Positions 43,778 to 52,205 of a stretch of DNA of 64,000 nucleotides are shown piece after piece (within the stretch, counting starts at the first letter, position 1; every line of letters starts with the position of its first letter). Source of the DNA: an uncultured Clostridia bacterium. Its GTDB lineage: Bacteria > Bacillota > Clostridia > UMGS1810. The position numbers and the translations under genes were made by a program. The DNA is taken from assembly GCA_934463165.1 (NCBI GenBank), contig CAKSJG010000003.1, forward strand, positions 1 to 64,000. Direction: 5' to 3'. Under the pieces are notes generated by a model. It ran no database searches, had not been told where the DNA came from, and saw only the letters and a program-made list of their open reading frames with translations.

Positions 43778-43817
43778 AAACACGGTGCGTTTTACACATG
43801 TAAAACGCACCGTGTTT
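43778..43817. terminator. Bidirectional terminator (AraC gene / DMT transporter)
   Basis: AAACACGGTGCGTTTTACA (43778-43796) and its perfect complement (43799-43817) form a 19-bp stem, flanked by A- and T-runs, between convergent genes. Confidence 0.93.
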
Positions 43818-43830
43818 TAACTTTCAAAAA

Positions 43831-44688
43831 TCACATATTCAAAAAAATAATGGCAAGTGTACCTAAAAACAAACCTACAAGCTGTCTTTTTTTAAATTTT
43901 TCCTTAAATAAAAGCACAGATGCGGCAAAGGATATTATTATTTTCACACCCGATTTCAAAGGCGATGCTATTGAAATAGGCATATACATATATAAAACGA
44001 GACCAAAAAAGTTTGTTACTCCATTTGAAATACCCGCACAAGCTGCATATATACCTCCGCTTTTTATTACATCAATATTTTTCTTTCCATATTTTATCAT
44101 ACCATAACATATAAGAATTATTGACGAAAGTCCGAGTGTAACTATCATAAACTGATTTGTACGCGCATCTTTAAAATAAATTTGCTGCATTCTCTGAACT
44201 ATTCCGTAAAGACCACATGTCAAAAATGTTGCTGACACCGCAGCAATCCATTTTACGGATATTTTTTTCCTTTCCCTATCCTTTCCGTTCATAAAATATA
44301 TGGAGATCATCAAAAATGCAATGCCCGTATATGTAAACACAGATGCGTTTTCATTTAAAAAGGTTATTCCGTATATAATTTGCATTAATATAGTGTATGA
44401 AAGAATAAGCATGGTCATTGCAAACGAACCGCATTCCAGGGCAATATATGTCAGAAGCGAAGCTGAAGCATACAGCACCGCAGATATGATTCCCCAATAA
44501 AACACTTCAGATGTAAAGCAATAACCCTCTTTGTTGGTAATCACAAAAAACAGCATCGAAAAAAGCGATACTATTCCCGTAAATACCGGGCCTCCGCCCG
44601 AGTGTTTTTGATTGTATTTTTTTATTATAATACCTTCCGCAAGATTTGAAACCGTCGATACCATAATGAGTAAAGCAGGTAAAAACAT
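43831..44688 (-). CDS. EamA/DMT-family transporter
   Basis: A 285-residue membrane protein with about ten helices in two EamA-like halves; the third DMT permease of this window. GAGGTG precedes the ATG at 44688. The context (between the surface operon's regulator and a GH13 gene) does not define a substrate. It appears monocistronic. Confidence 0.82.
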   Translation of the reverse strand: MFLPALLIMVSTVSNLAEGIIIKKYNQKHSGGGPVFTGIVSLFSMLFFVITNKEGYCFTSEVFYWGIISAVLYASASLLTYIALECGSFAMTMLILSYTILMQIIYGITFLNENASVFTYTGIAFLMISIYFMNGKDRERKKISVKWIAAVSATFLTCGLYGIVQRMQQIYFKDARTNQFMIVTLGLSSIILICYGMIKYGKKNIDVIKSGGIYAACAGISNGVTNFFGLVLYMYMPISIASPLKSGVKIIISFAASVLLFKEKFKKRQLVGLFLGTLAIIFLNM

Positions 44689-44840
44689 AACACACCTCTC
44701 TGTTTCTATAGGTTAAATTACAATAAAGTCCATGATAAAACAGATATAATATTTTGTGCGTTACAGTTTTAAACATTGATATATTATGACATATGAAGCA
44801 AATAAAGTCAAGCATTTTTTTAATAATATAATAATTCATA

Positions 44841-44870
44841 TTGACTTTACCGATACTTTTGTGCTAAAAT
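44841..44870 (+). promoter_or_regulatory. Promoter of the GH13 gene
   Basis: TTGACT (44841-44846), 18 bp, TAAAAT (44865-44870) with TGn extension. Transcription would begin near 44877, so the TTG at 44888 is the first usable start and the leader is very short. Confidence 0.65.
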
Positions 44871-44887
44871 TCTATCGGGTGATATTA

Positions 44888-46732
44888 TTGAGAATACTTT
44901 ATGACAGTAAAAACACGGAATATAAAAAACCTTTCGGCGCTCTGAAAAAAAACGAACAGTGCCGTATTACGGTGAAAATACCGTCCGAATGCAGGACGGT
45001 GCAGTGCTTCCTATGCGCAAAAAATGCAAACAACGGAAAAAGCACCGAATTTGATCTCAAACTTGAAAAATGCGAAAACCTTTATGATATATATTCGGTA
45101 AATTTTTCTTTATCGGAAATCGGATTATATTATTACCACTTCCGCATAATTACGGAAGGGTCGGAGTTTACTCTTTATAAATTCGGAAAAGCCGAAACGA
45201 ATATAGAAGACGGCAGGCCGTGGCAAATCACATGCTATGCCGAGGATTTTCGGGTTGACAAATCCTTCATGGGAAAGGTTATGTATCAGATTTTCCCGGA
45301 CAGATTTTACAGAGATCACATAGCGGATGCAAAAGGCAAGCTTGAGCCGTACCGTATTCATACGGATACAAACGACATTCCGGATTATCTCCCCGATGAA
45401 AACGGAAAAATTTTAAACTGTGATTTTTTCGGCGGTAATTTAGACGGAATAATCAAAAAGCTTGACTACATAAAATCTCTCGGAACAAGTATAATATATT
45501 TGAATCCGATTTTTAAAGCATATTCAAACCACAGATATGACACATGCGACTATATGAAGATCGATCCTCTTCTCGGAGATGAAAATGATTTTAAACTTCT
45601 CTGCGAAAAAGCACACGAAACGGGCATTAAAATAATTCTGGACGGGGTTTTTTCACATACGGGAAGCGACAGCATATATTTTGACAAAAATCACATATTC
45701 GGTACGGGTTCATGTTCCGATCCGGATTCCGAATACAAATCGTGGTATAACTTTGAACATTTTCCCGATAAATATGACTCATGGTGGGGAATAGACACTC
45801 TTCCGTGTGTAAACGAGCTTGATGAAAGCTATGTGAACTACATAATAAATGATTCCGACAGCGTCATTGCTCATTATCTCAATCTCGGAGCGGACGGCTT
45901 CAGACTCGATGTTGCCGATGAACTCCCCGATGAGTTTATTTATCTTTTAAGGAAAAGGGTTAAAGAAATAAAACCTGACGGTTTTGTAATAGGCGAGGTA
46001 TGGGAGGATGCGTCCAATAAAATAAGCTATGGAAAAGTTCGCGAATATTTTTCAAACGGTGAGCTTGATTCCGTTATGAATTACGTATTCAAGGATGCAA
46101 TCATATCTTTTGTTTTAAACAAAATAAACTGTGATGATTTTGCAGACACAATAATGACAATTGCCGAAAACTATCCTCATGATGCACTGCACAGCCTTAT
46201 GAACAGTCTTTCAACGCACGATACCGCAAGAATTCTTACCGTTTTATCCGAAACGGAATGCCCCGGTGAAAAACGCGATGCCGCGAATTTCAGGCTGAAC
46301 GGCGAGCTTAAATTAATAAGCGAAGCGCGCCTGTGCATGGCTGCTTTTTTGCAATATACTCTGCCCGGAAATGCATGCATATACTACGGTGACGAAATCG
46401 GAATGGAGGGATTCGGCGACCCGTTTAACAGAGGATATTTCAAGTGGGATAATATAAACGAAAGACTGAAATATTATTTTTCGGAGCTCGGAAAAATCAA
46501 AAACAAATACAAAGCTTTGCAAATGGGAGATATTGTATTTGAAAACTGCAAGGATGCATTGATTTTTGAAAGAAAAGCCGAAAACGAAACCGTAAAAGCA
46601 ATAATCAACCGAGGAAGAATGCCGATAGAAATTAAAGAAGGCAGATGCCTTACGGCATACAACGTCTCAGATGTGGGTGAAAAAAAATACGTCTTAAAAG
46701 ACGGATTTGCACTGACTGTTTCGAACATTTAA
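44888..46732 (+). CDS. GH13 alpha-amylase-family glycosidase (neopullulanase/cyclomaltodextrinase-like)
   Basis: A 614-residue enzyme without signal peptide, so cytoplasmic. An N-terminal beta domain (about 1-115, CBM34-like) precedes the (beta/alpha)8 barrel. The four GH13 regions are visible: DGVFSHT, GFRLDVADE (nucleophile Asp), GEVWED (acid/base Glu) and LSTHDTAR. It should split maltodextrins, cyclodextrins or pullulan fragments. The start is TTG at 44888, giving MRILYDSKN..., with GGGTGAT upstream; an open frame begins at 44786 but contains the promoter. A terminator follows directly. Confidence 0.92.
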   Translation: MRILYDSKNTEYKKPFGALKKNEQCRITVKIPSECRTVQCFLCAKNANNGKSTEFDLKLEKCENLYDIYSVNFSLSEIGLYYYHFRIITEGSEFTLYKFGKAETNIEDGRPWQITCYAEDFRVDKSFMGKVMYQIFPDRFYRDHIADAKGKLEPYRIHTDTNDIPDYLPDENGKILNCDFFGGNLDGIIKKLDYIKSLGTSIIYLNPIFKAYSNHRYDTCDYMKIDPLLGDENDFKLLCEKAHETGIKIILDGVFSHTGSDSIYFDKNHIFGTGSCSDPDSEYKSWYNFEHFPDKYDSWWGIDTLPCVNELDESYVNYIINDSDSVIAHYLNLGADGFRLDVADELPDEFIYLLRKRVKEIKPDGFVIGEVWEDASNKISYGKVREYFSNGELDSVMNYVFKDAIISFVLNKINCDDFADTIMTIAENYPHDALHSLMNSLSTHDTARILTVLSETECPGEKRDAANFRLNGELKLISEARLCMAAFLQYTLPGNACIYYGDEIGMEGFGDPFNRGYFKWDNINERLKYYFSELGKIKNKYKALQMGDIVFENCKDALIFERKAENETVKAIINRGRMPIEIKEGRCLTAYNVSDVGEKKYVLKDGFALTVSNI

Positions 46733-46752
46733 AGATTATTTGTTGTATCAGA

Positions 46753-46787
46753 AAACGGCAGCCGATAACGGTTGCCGTTTTTTTTTA
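46753..46787 (+). terminator. Terminator of the GH13 gene
   Basis: A 12-bp stem (46753-46764 with 46769-46780, one G-T pair) with ATAA loop is followed by a long T-run. It also lies against the end of the minus-strand gene at 46796. Confidence 0.92.
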
Positions 46788-46795
46788 TCACTTTA

Positions 46796-47320
46796 TTATT
46801 TATCTTTGCCGCTTTTTGCGGATGAATTTTTTATTTTATTATACTTAACTGTGTGAAGAGATATTGTTAAAATGCAATACAAAACATTTATTCCCCACAG
46901 TGCGTAAATTATATAATTCGTTTTAAGAATTCCCGCAAGCTTTGCCCCCATCGGACTTACGGTTATTGAATTTGCGCTTTCTTTATAAACAAAGGGTATT
47001 CCCGATGCACCGTTTTTAAGCAGATAATAACCGATAGCCATTACAACGCAAAACGCTGTGTATTCCAAAAGATACTTTTTCCTCTTAAATGCCGAAATCA
47101 TTGCTGCCGCCATTGCCAAAACCAGATATGTTATTTCGGTAATTGCAAGCGGAAGCTGCGCTTCTGCAACGTTTGTCGTAACAAGTGTCTGAATATACAA
47201 AAGCACAAAGAATGACAAAATTGCAATCGTTGCCGACACAAGCGTTATGTTGGATTCCCTTTCAAGAATCTGTGTTTTTTCTGAAATTTTATTTTGTTGA
47301 TTATGATTTTTATTATTCAT
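46796..47320 (-). CDS. Small polytopic membrane protein of unknown function
   Basis: A 174-residue protein with a polar N-terminal stretch (NNKNHNQQNK) and four predicted membrane helices (about 27-47, 56-76, 82-100, 128-150), with a basic C-terminal tail. I do not recognise a family. ATG at 47320 follows GGAG by 7 bases; a TTG at 47365 lies on top of an SD-like GGAGA and is rejected. It is 38 bases downstream of rsmE on the same strand and probably co-transcribed. Confidence 0.65.
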   Translation of the reverse strand: MNNKNHNQQNKISEKTQILERESNITLVSATIAILSFFVLLYIQTLVTTNVAEAQLPLAITEITYLVLAMAAAMISAFKRKKYLLEYTAFCVVMAIGYYLLKNGASGIPFVYKESANSITVSPMGAKLAGILKTNYIIYALWGINVLYCILTISLHTVKYNKIKNSSAKSGKDK

Positions 47321-47358
47321 AATATTCTCCAATCTTTTTACATAAGTAATATTTGATT

Positions 47359-48093
47359 TTACCAATCTCCCAGCTCATACAAAACTACAGAAACAGCCGC
47401 TACCGGAGCGGTTTCCGTCCGCAAAATCCGCGGACCGAGCGTCACGGCGAAAAAACCGCCGGCTTTTAAGACGGATATTTCATCCGCATCAAATCCGCCC
47501 TCAGGGCCTATCCAGATGCATATGTTTTTTGCTCCCCGATTTTCCCTGAGTACTTCCTTAAGCGATGTTTGCTTTTCTTCTTCATATGCAGCAATTTTAA
47601 GATCAAAACCGTTTTGCACCAAATCAGCCGCATCAGCAAAATTCACAGGCAGCCTGACCTCGGGGATAACGGCTCTGCCGCATTGCTTTGCAGCTTCATA
47701 TGCTATTTTTTGCCAGCGTTCACGCTTTTTTTCGGGATCTTTGACCGATACAACCGAACGCTTCATAACAACAGGAACAATCTTTACTGCTCCGAGTTCA
47801 ACGCATTTGCGAACAACCGAATCGATTTTGTCACCCTTTGCAACTCCCTGAAACAATGTTATGTTTATCGGAGGTTCGACATCCGAGCGGTGAAATTCAA
47901 GTATTTTTGCTCTGATCTCATTTGGCGAAGAAGATACTATAGAGCAAAGATAATCCGTTCCGCGTTTGTCGCACACCGTTATCTTGTCATTTTCTTTAAG
48001 CCTCAATACTCTTGATATATGAGCGGCATCACTGCCGGTTAAAACAATAATCTCTCCGTCCCATGCAGACGGATCGGCAAAAAATCTGTGCAT
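47359..48093 (-). CDS. rsmE: 16S rRNA (uracil-1498-N3)-methyltransferase RsmE
   Basis: A 244-residue RsmE. It methylates N3 of U1498 in 16S rRNA near the decoding centre using SAM. An N-terminal PUA-like domain (MHRFFADP, HISRVLRLKENDKI) and the SPOUT knot (WIGPEGGFDADE and LGPRILRTETAPVAA, near 190-235) are characteristic. GAGAGGT precedes the ATG. It follows prmA on the same strand but also has its own promoter in the 104-bp gap. Confidence 0.95.
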   Translation of the reverse strand: MHRFFADPSAWDGEIIVLTGSDAAHISRVLRLKENDKITVCDKRGTDYLCSIVSSSPNEIRAKILEFHRSDVEPPINITLFQGVAKGDKIDSVVRKCVELGAVKIVPVVMKRSVVSVKDPEKKRERWQKIAYEAAKQCGRAVIPEVRLPVNFADAADLVQNGFDLKIAAYEEEKQTSLKEVLRENRGAKNICIWIGPEGGFDADEISVLKAGGFFAVTLGPRILRTETAPVAAVSVVLYELGDW

Positions 48094-48115
48094 TAAAATT
48101 ACCTCTCAAAAAATA

Positions 48116-48145
48116 ATTATACCAATAAATGTACCGTTTAGTCAA
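48116..48145 (-). promoter_or_regulatory. rsmE promoter
   Basis: Minus strand TTGACT (48145-48140), 18 bp, TATAAT (48121-48116) with TGn extension, about 23 bases upstream of the rsmE start. A small AAGAAC/GTTCTT inverted repeat touches the -35. Confidence 0.7.
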
Positions 48146-48197
48146 GAACTTTTTGCCTGTTCTTCATAATAATTCAGGTTTTTTAAAAATTTAATCA

Positions 48198-49166
48198 TTA
48201 AAATATGCATTTAACAGCCGCCCAACCGCCGTCTTCACGGATTGTATCTGCCGTAATATTTTCCTTAAGCAAAGCCGCTTTTACATCGTTCAGCCGATCG
48301 TCTATTATTCCGGAGCATATAAATATTCCGCCCGGCGCAATAAGCTGTTTGACCTTCGGAAGCAGCGCAATTATAACATCGGCAACAATATTTGCGACTA
48401 TGCAGTCATATTTGCGCCCGGAGATTTTTTTGAACAGTTCTCCGTCCGAAATAACATCACCGATATATATCTTGTATTTTGAAAGATCCGCGCCGTTTCT
48501 TTCGGCATTTTCGGCAGCTACATGCTCGGAAGCAGGGTCAATATCAACTGCAACCGCATCGGCGGCTCCCAAAAGCAACCCTATTATCGACAGTATTCCG
48601 CTTCCGCAGCCGAGATCAAGCAATCGGGTTTTTTCATTTACGGCGTCTTCAAGAAATTCTATACACAGCTTTGTGGTATAGTGACTTCCCGTGCCGAATG
48701 TCATGCCCGGATTAACGCTGAAAACAATTCTGTCGGTCTCTTCGTTTGAATGCTCCCATTCGGGCTCTATAAGAATTTTTTTGCCGATTTTTATCGGGTG
48801 AAAAAACTTTTTCCAGTTATTTGCCCAGTCCTCTTCATTTACTCCGTCGGTTTCAAACGTGAGCCTGCCCCATGAGTTATCCTCATCGCGTTTTTTCAGA
48901 TTTTCAAGAGCATCTTTTATATTTACCAAATTTTCCGAAAGCGAGGAATCATTTTTGAGATAAACCTTAACGCGCGTCTCCTTGTGTTTTTCTTTGAGAA
49001 GCTCATCATCTACATAATCCCAGTATTTCCTGTTTTCTTCAAGAAAATTCAAAAACTCGGCTTCATCTTCTATTTCAAAACCATCCGTACAGATATCCGA
49101 AAGAGCATTGCAAACAAAATCCACGCCGCTCCCCGTAGTATAAATACTGACTATTATCCATTCCAA
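48198..49166 (-). CDS. prmA: Ribosomal protein L11 methyltransferase
   Basis: A 322-residue PrmA, methylating L11 lysines with SAM. The N-terminal substrate domain begins MEWIIVSIYTTG and the methyltransferase domain has LLDLGCGSGILSI (about 177-189), VAVDIDP and NIVADVI. The start is a TTG at 49166, nine bases after GGGAG, which gives the standard PrmA N-terminus; the TTG three codons upstream abuts the ribosome binding site. Followed by rsmE, a common Firmicutes pairing. Confidence 0.93.
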   Translation of the reverse strand: MEWIIVSIYTTGSGVDFVCNALSDICTDGFEIEDEAEFLNFLEENRKYWDYVDDELLKEKHKETRVKVYLKNDSSLSENLVNIKDALENLKKRDEDNSWGRLTFETDGVNEEDWANNWKKFFHPIKIGKKILIEPEWEHSNEETDRIVFSVNPGMTFGTGSHYTTKLCIEFLEDAVNEKTRLLDLGCGSGILSIIGLLLGAADAVAVDIDPASEHVAAENAERNGADLSKYKIYIGDVISDGELFKKISGRKYDCIVANIVADVIIALLPKVKQLIAPGGIFICSGIIDDRLNDVKAALLKENITADTIREDGGWAAVKCIF

Positions 49167-49194
49167 AATTATCAACTCCCAATATTGTAATAAT

Positions 49195-49223
49195 ATTGTA
49201 ACATAAACGGAATATTTTTACAA
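49195..49223 (-). promoter_or_regulatory. prmA promoter
   Basis: Minus strand TTGTAA (49223-49218), 17 bp, TACAAT (49200-49195), TGn extended. The perfect inverted repeat at 49180-49198 covers the -10/start region and could be an operator. Confidence 0.6.
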
Positions 49224-49379
49224 TCGTTATATTTAACAAAAGATTTTTACGTTTATTTACACATTGCAAAAAGATGATATTCAAAAATACATTCGCCAAA
49301 TCCGCACCGTGCAAAACATACACATGAGTTAGTTGTATGCAACCTATTAAATTTGTCTATATCATACATACCCTAAATA

Positions 49380-49408
49380 TTGATTTTTTAATTAATTTGT
49401 GCTATAAT
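49380..49408 (+). promoter_or_regulatory. iscSU promoter
   Basis: TTGATT (49380-49385), 17 bp, TATAAT (49403-49408), with a TGn extension. The transcript would have an unusually long leader of about 183 bases. Confidence 0.7.
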
Positions 49409-49597
49409 TTATTGTATACTGATATGAGTTTGTTCAAATAATATATATTGCGTTTGTTTTATATATTATCGGGCTTAATATTAATATAAATACATCCGCC
49501 GCGCCAATATTTAAACATTTTACGTGTACGGAACAAAAAATTACATAAGATAAGCATATACATTAAGATGCTTGTCATTAAGAGAGGTGTATGGTAA

Positions 49598-50788
49598 ATG
49601 AAAGTATATGCAGATAATGCAGGAACAACAAAAATGTCTGAGCTTGCAATAAACGCGATGATGCCGTATATGACAACCATATTCGGTAACCCGTCAAGTC
49701 TTCACAGCGTCGGTCAGGAAGCTGCAGAAGCTCTTGCACAGGCAAGAGAAGACGTTGCTCACTGCCTCGGATGCGAAGCAAGGGAGATATATTTTACATC
49801 CGGCGGAAGCGAAGCTGACAACCAGGCTATAATATCCGCTGCCATAAACGGAAAAAGAAAGGGTAAAACGCATATTATATCCACTCAGATTGAACACCAT
49901 GCGGTACTCCACACGCTGAAAAAGCTTGAAAGATACGGATATGACGTAACCTATCTCCCCGTCAGCGAAACAGGTCTTATTACCGCAGAGCAGGTGAAAA
50001 AGGCAATAAAGCCCGAAACCTGCCTTGTTACGGTTATGTATGCCAATAATGAAATCGGCACAATAGAACCGATAGATGAAATTGCCGAAGTTTGCCGTGA
50101 GGCAGGCGTTATATTCCACACAGATGCCGTACAGGCTGTCGGTCATGTTCATATCGATGTCAAAAAATCAAATATAGATATGCTTTCTCTCTCGGCTCAT
50201 AAATTCCACGGGCCGAAAGGAATCGGCGTTCTTTATGCACGCAAGGGTATAATCCTTTCAAATCTGATAGAGGGCGGCGCTCAGGAAAGAGGAAAGCGCG
50301 CAGGAACCGAAAATATCCCCGCAATTATGGGGCTTGCAGCAGCTTTAAAAGATGCTGTTTCAAAGATAGACGAAAATACCGAAAAGCTTACGAAGATCAG
50401 AGACAGGGTCATTGACGGCCTGGGCAAAATACCCCACAGTATATTAAACGGTGACAGAGTAAACAGACTTCCCGGAAACGTAAATATGTGCTTTGAGGGA
50501 ATAGAAGGAGAATCACTGCTCCTGCTTCTTGATGAAATGGGAATTTGCGCTTCCTCCGGTTCGGCATGCACATCGGGATCTCTCGATCCGAGCCATGTAC
50601 TTTTGGCAATAGGAAGAATCCACGATATTGCACACGGCTCTCTAAGACTTACTTTTTGTGAAACCAACACGGAAGAAGAAGCCGATTACATCATAAAATG
50701 CGTACCCGAGGTTGTTGAAAGGCTTAGAAATATGTCTCCCGTATGGAGAGATTTAAAGGAAGGAAGAAGAGAATATGTTATACAGTGA
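49598..50788 (+). CDS. iscS: Cysteine desulfurase (IscS/NifS)
   Basis: A 396-residue class V PLP enzyme that takes sulfur from cysteine for Fe-S clusters and tRNA thiolation. The PLP lysine lies in SAHKFHGPKG (about 204) and the catalytic cysteine in SSGSACTSG (about 323). AGGTG precedes the ATG. Its end overlaps iscU by 14 bases, so the two are translationally coupled. No iscR or suf genes are present; MiaB encoded further on needs both Fe-S clusters and sulfur. Confidence 0.95.
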   Translation: MKVYADNAGTTKMSELAINAMMPYMTTIFGNPSSLHSVGQEAAEALAQAREDVAHCLGCEAREIYFTSGGSEADNQAIISAAINGKRKGKTHIISTQIEHHAVLHTLKKLERYGYDVTYLPVSETGLITAEQVKKAIKPETCLVTVMYANNEIGTIEPIDEIAEVCREAGVIFHTDAVQAVGHVHIDVKKSNIDMLSLSAHKFHGPKGIGVLYARKGIILSNLIEGGAQERGKRAGTENIPAIMGLAAALKDAVSKIDENTEKLTKIRDRVIDGLGKIPHSILNGDRVNRLPGNVNMCFEGIEGESLLLLLDEMGICASSGSACTSGSLDPSHVLLAIGRIHDIAHGSLRLTFCETNTEEEADYIIKCVPEVVERLRNMSPVWRDLKEGRREYVIQ

Positions 50789-51203
50789 AAAAGTAATGGA
50801 TCACTTCAGAAATCCGCGCAATGTCGGAATTATTGAAAATGCCGACGGTATAGGCGAAGTCGGAAATGCAAAATGCGGAGATATTATGAAAATATATCTC
50901 AAAATAGATAATGATATCATAACCGATGCAAAATTTGAAACCTTCGGATGCGGAAGCGCAATAGCGTCAAGCTCCATGGCAACGGAAATGATAAAAGGCA
51001 AGCCTGTTTCGGAAGCTCTTGAGCTTACAAACAAAGCCGTTGTCGAAGCGTTGGACGGTCTTCCGGCACACAAAATACACTGCTCGGTTCTTGCCGAGGA
51101 AGCAATAAAAAAAGCGCTTAAAGATTATTATGACAAAAATGGTATCGAATATGATCATTCAATTTTTCCCGACTGTGAAAACTGCGCTCACTGCCACGAA
51201 TAA
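50775..51203 (+). CDS. iscU: Fe-S cluster scaffold IscU/NifU-like
   Basis: A 142-residue scaffold protein. The three ligand cysteines are in NAKCGD (about 35), FGCGSA (about 59) and KIHCSVLAEE (about 101). It receives sulfur from the adjacent IscS and assembles [2Fe-2S]/[4Fe-4S] clusters. Beyond the core it has a short Cys-rich tail DCENCAHCHE, absent from minimal IscU, that could bind metal. Start codon and coupling to iscS are clear. Confidence 0.93.
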   Translation: MLYSEKVMDHFRNPRNVGIIENADGIGEVGNAKCGDIMKIYLKIDNDIITDAKFETFGCGSAIASSSMATEMIKGKPVSEALELTNKAVVEALDGLPAHKIHCSVLAEEAIKKALKDYYDKNGIEYDHSIFPDCENCAHCHE

Positions 51204-51224
51204 TTAATTTGATCGGATTGTATT

Positions 51225-51288
51225 GGGGCTGTTACATCGAAGCAAGTACACTTATTAATTTTGCACTCGGTGTAATACCCCCGTTTTT
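51225..51288 (+). terminator. Long hairpin between iscU and rsmI
   Basis: GGGG and GTTACATCGA (51225-51240) pair with TCGGTGTAAT and CCCC (51267-51281) with small bulges, and GTTTTTGTT follows. The 26-base apical part can pair GCAA/TTGC. Best read as the iscSU terminator; a leader element for rsmI is possible. Confidence 0.6.
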
Positions 51289-51351
51289 GTTAAATTACAG
51301 GCATATTAAATCGCTTTTATGCCGAATATAACTTTACATCCGGAGGACAAA

Positions 51352-52203
51352 ATGGAATACGGAATACTGTATTTATGCGCGACGCCGATAGGCAATCTTG
51401 ATGACATCTCGGTTCGCGCTCTGAATACTCTGAAAAGCTGTGATATAATAGCATGCGAAGATACCAGACATTCGCTCGGACTTTTGAATCATTTCGGTAT
51501 AACAGCTAAGCTTACCAGCTATTTTGAACACAACAAAAAACAAAAAGGAGCATACCTTACCGCGGAGCTTAAATCGGGAAAAAACATAGCTCTTATAACC
51601 GATGCCGGAACGCCCGCAATATCCGACCCGGGCGAGGATCTTGTGAAGCTTTGCATCAAGGAGGGCATCCGCGTTGTTCCGATACCGGGATGTGCAGCGC
51701 TTATTAACGCTCTTATAATATCGGGCCTCAATACGACAAGATTCACCTTTGAGGGGTTTTTGTCCGTAAATAAAAAAAGCAGAAACGAACATCTCGAATC
51801 GCTTAAAAACGATACTCACACGATGATATTCTACGAAGCTCCGCACAAAATCGAAAGAACTCTTGCAGATATGCTGCGCTGTTTCGGAAACAGAAGAATA
51901 AGCATTGTAAAAGAGCTTACAAAAATTCACGAGGGGTGTATGTATACAACCATTGAGGATGCGATTGAATACTTCAAAAGCAATCCGCCCAAGGGCGAAT
52001 ATGTCATTGTCATAGAGGGAAAAAACCCCGATGAACTAAAAAAAGAAAACGCAAGCGAATATGATTCCGTTTCCGTTCCGGATCATGTAAACATGCTGAC
52101 GGAAGACGGATTTGACAAAAAGGCTGCAATAAAAGAAGTTGCACGGCTGAGAGACATGCCTAAAAGAGAAGTATACAAAATAGTTACCGAAGCGGAGGAA
52201 TAA
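51352..52203 (+). CDS. rsmI: 16S rRNA (cytidine-1402-2'-O)-methyltransferase RsmI
   Basis: A 283-residue RsmI, a tetrapyrrole-methylase-fold enzyme that 2'-O-methylates C1402 of 16S rRNA. TPIGNLDDISVRA (about 10-22), CEDTRHS, DAGTPAISDPG and the GFLSVNKKSR segment are diagnostic. ATG at 51352 follows CGGAGG; 11 upstream in-frame residues are excluded. It ends 2 bases before the next gene. Confidence 0.95.
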   Translation: MEYGILYLCATPIGNLDDISVRALNTLKSCDIIACEDTRHSLGLLNHFGITAKLTSYFEHNKKQKGAYLTAELKSGKNIALITDAGTPAISDPGEDLVKLCIKEGIRVVPIPGCAALINALIISGLNTTRFTFEGFLSVNKKSRNEHLESLKNDTHTMIFYEAPHKIERTLADMLRCFGNRRISIVKELTKIHEGCMYTTIEDAIEYFKSNPPKGEYVIVIEGKNPDELKKENASEYDSVSVPDHVNMLTEDGFDKKAAIKEVARLRDMPKREVYKIVTEAEE

Positions 52204-52205
52204 AA

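Larger units (their letters stand above)
49167..49597. other. 431-bp divergent intergenic region (prmA / iscS)
   Basis: Contains the prmA promoter with an overlapping inverted repeat CAATATT/AATATTG (49180-49198), the iscS promoter (49380-49408) and a 183-base iscS leader. The leader has an AT-rich 9-bp stem (49438-49446 with 49461-49469). No small gene is supported. Confidence 0.55.

Noticed and set aside
44786..44887. Extended N-terminus of the GH13 enzyme
   Set aside because: The region holds the promoter (TTGACT...TAAAAT); the family N-terminus begins at the TTG at 44888.
51225..51288. Riboswitch ahead of rsmI
   Set aside because: The structure fits a terminator for iscSU (long stem then GTTTTT) and no known riboswitch core is recognisable.
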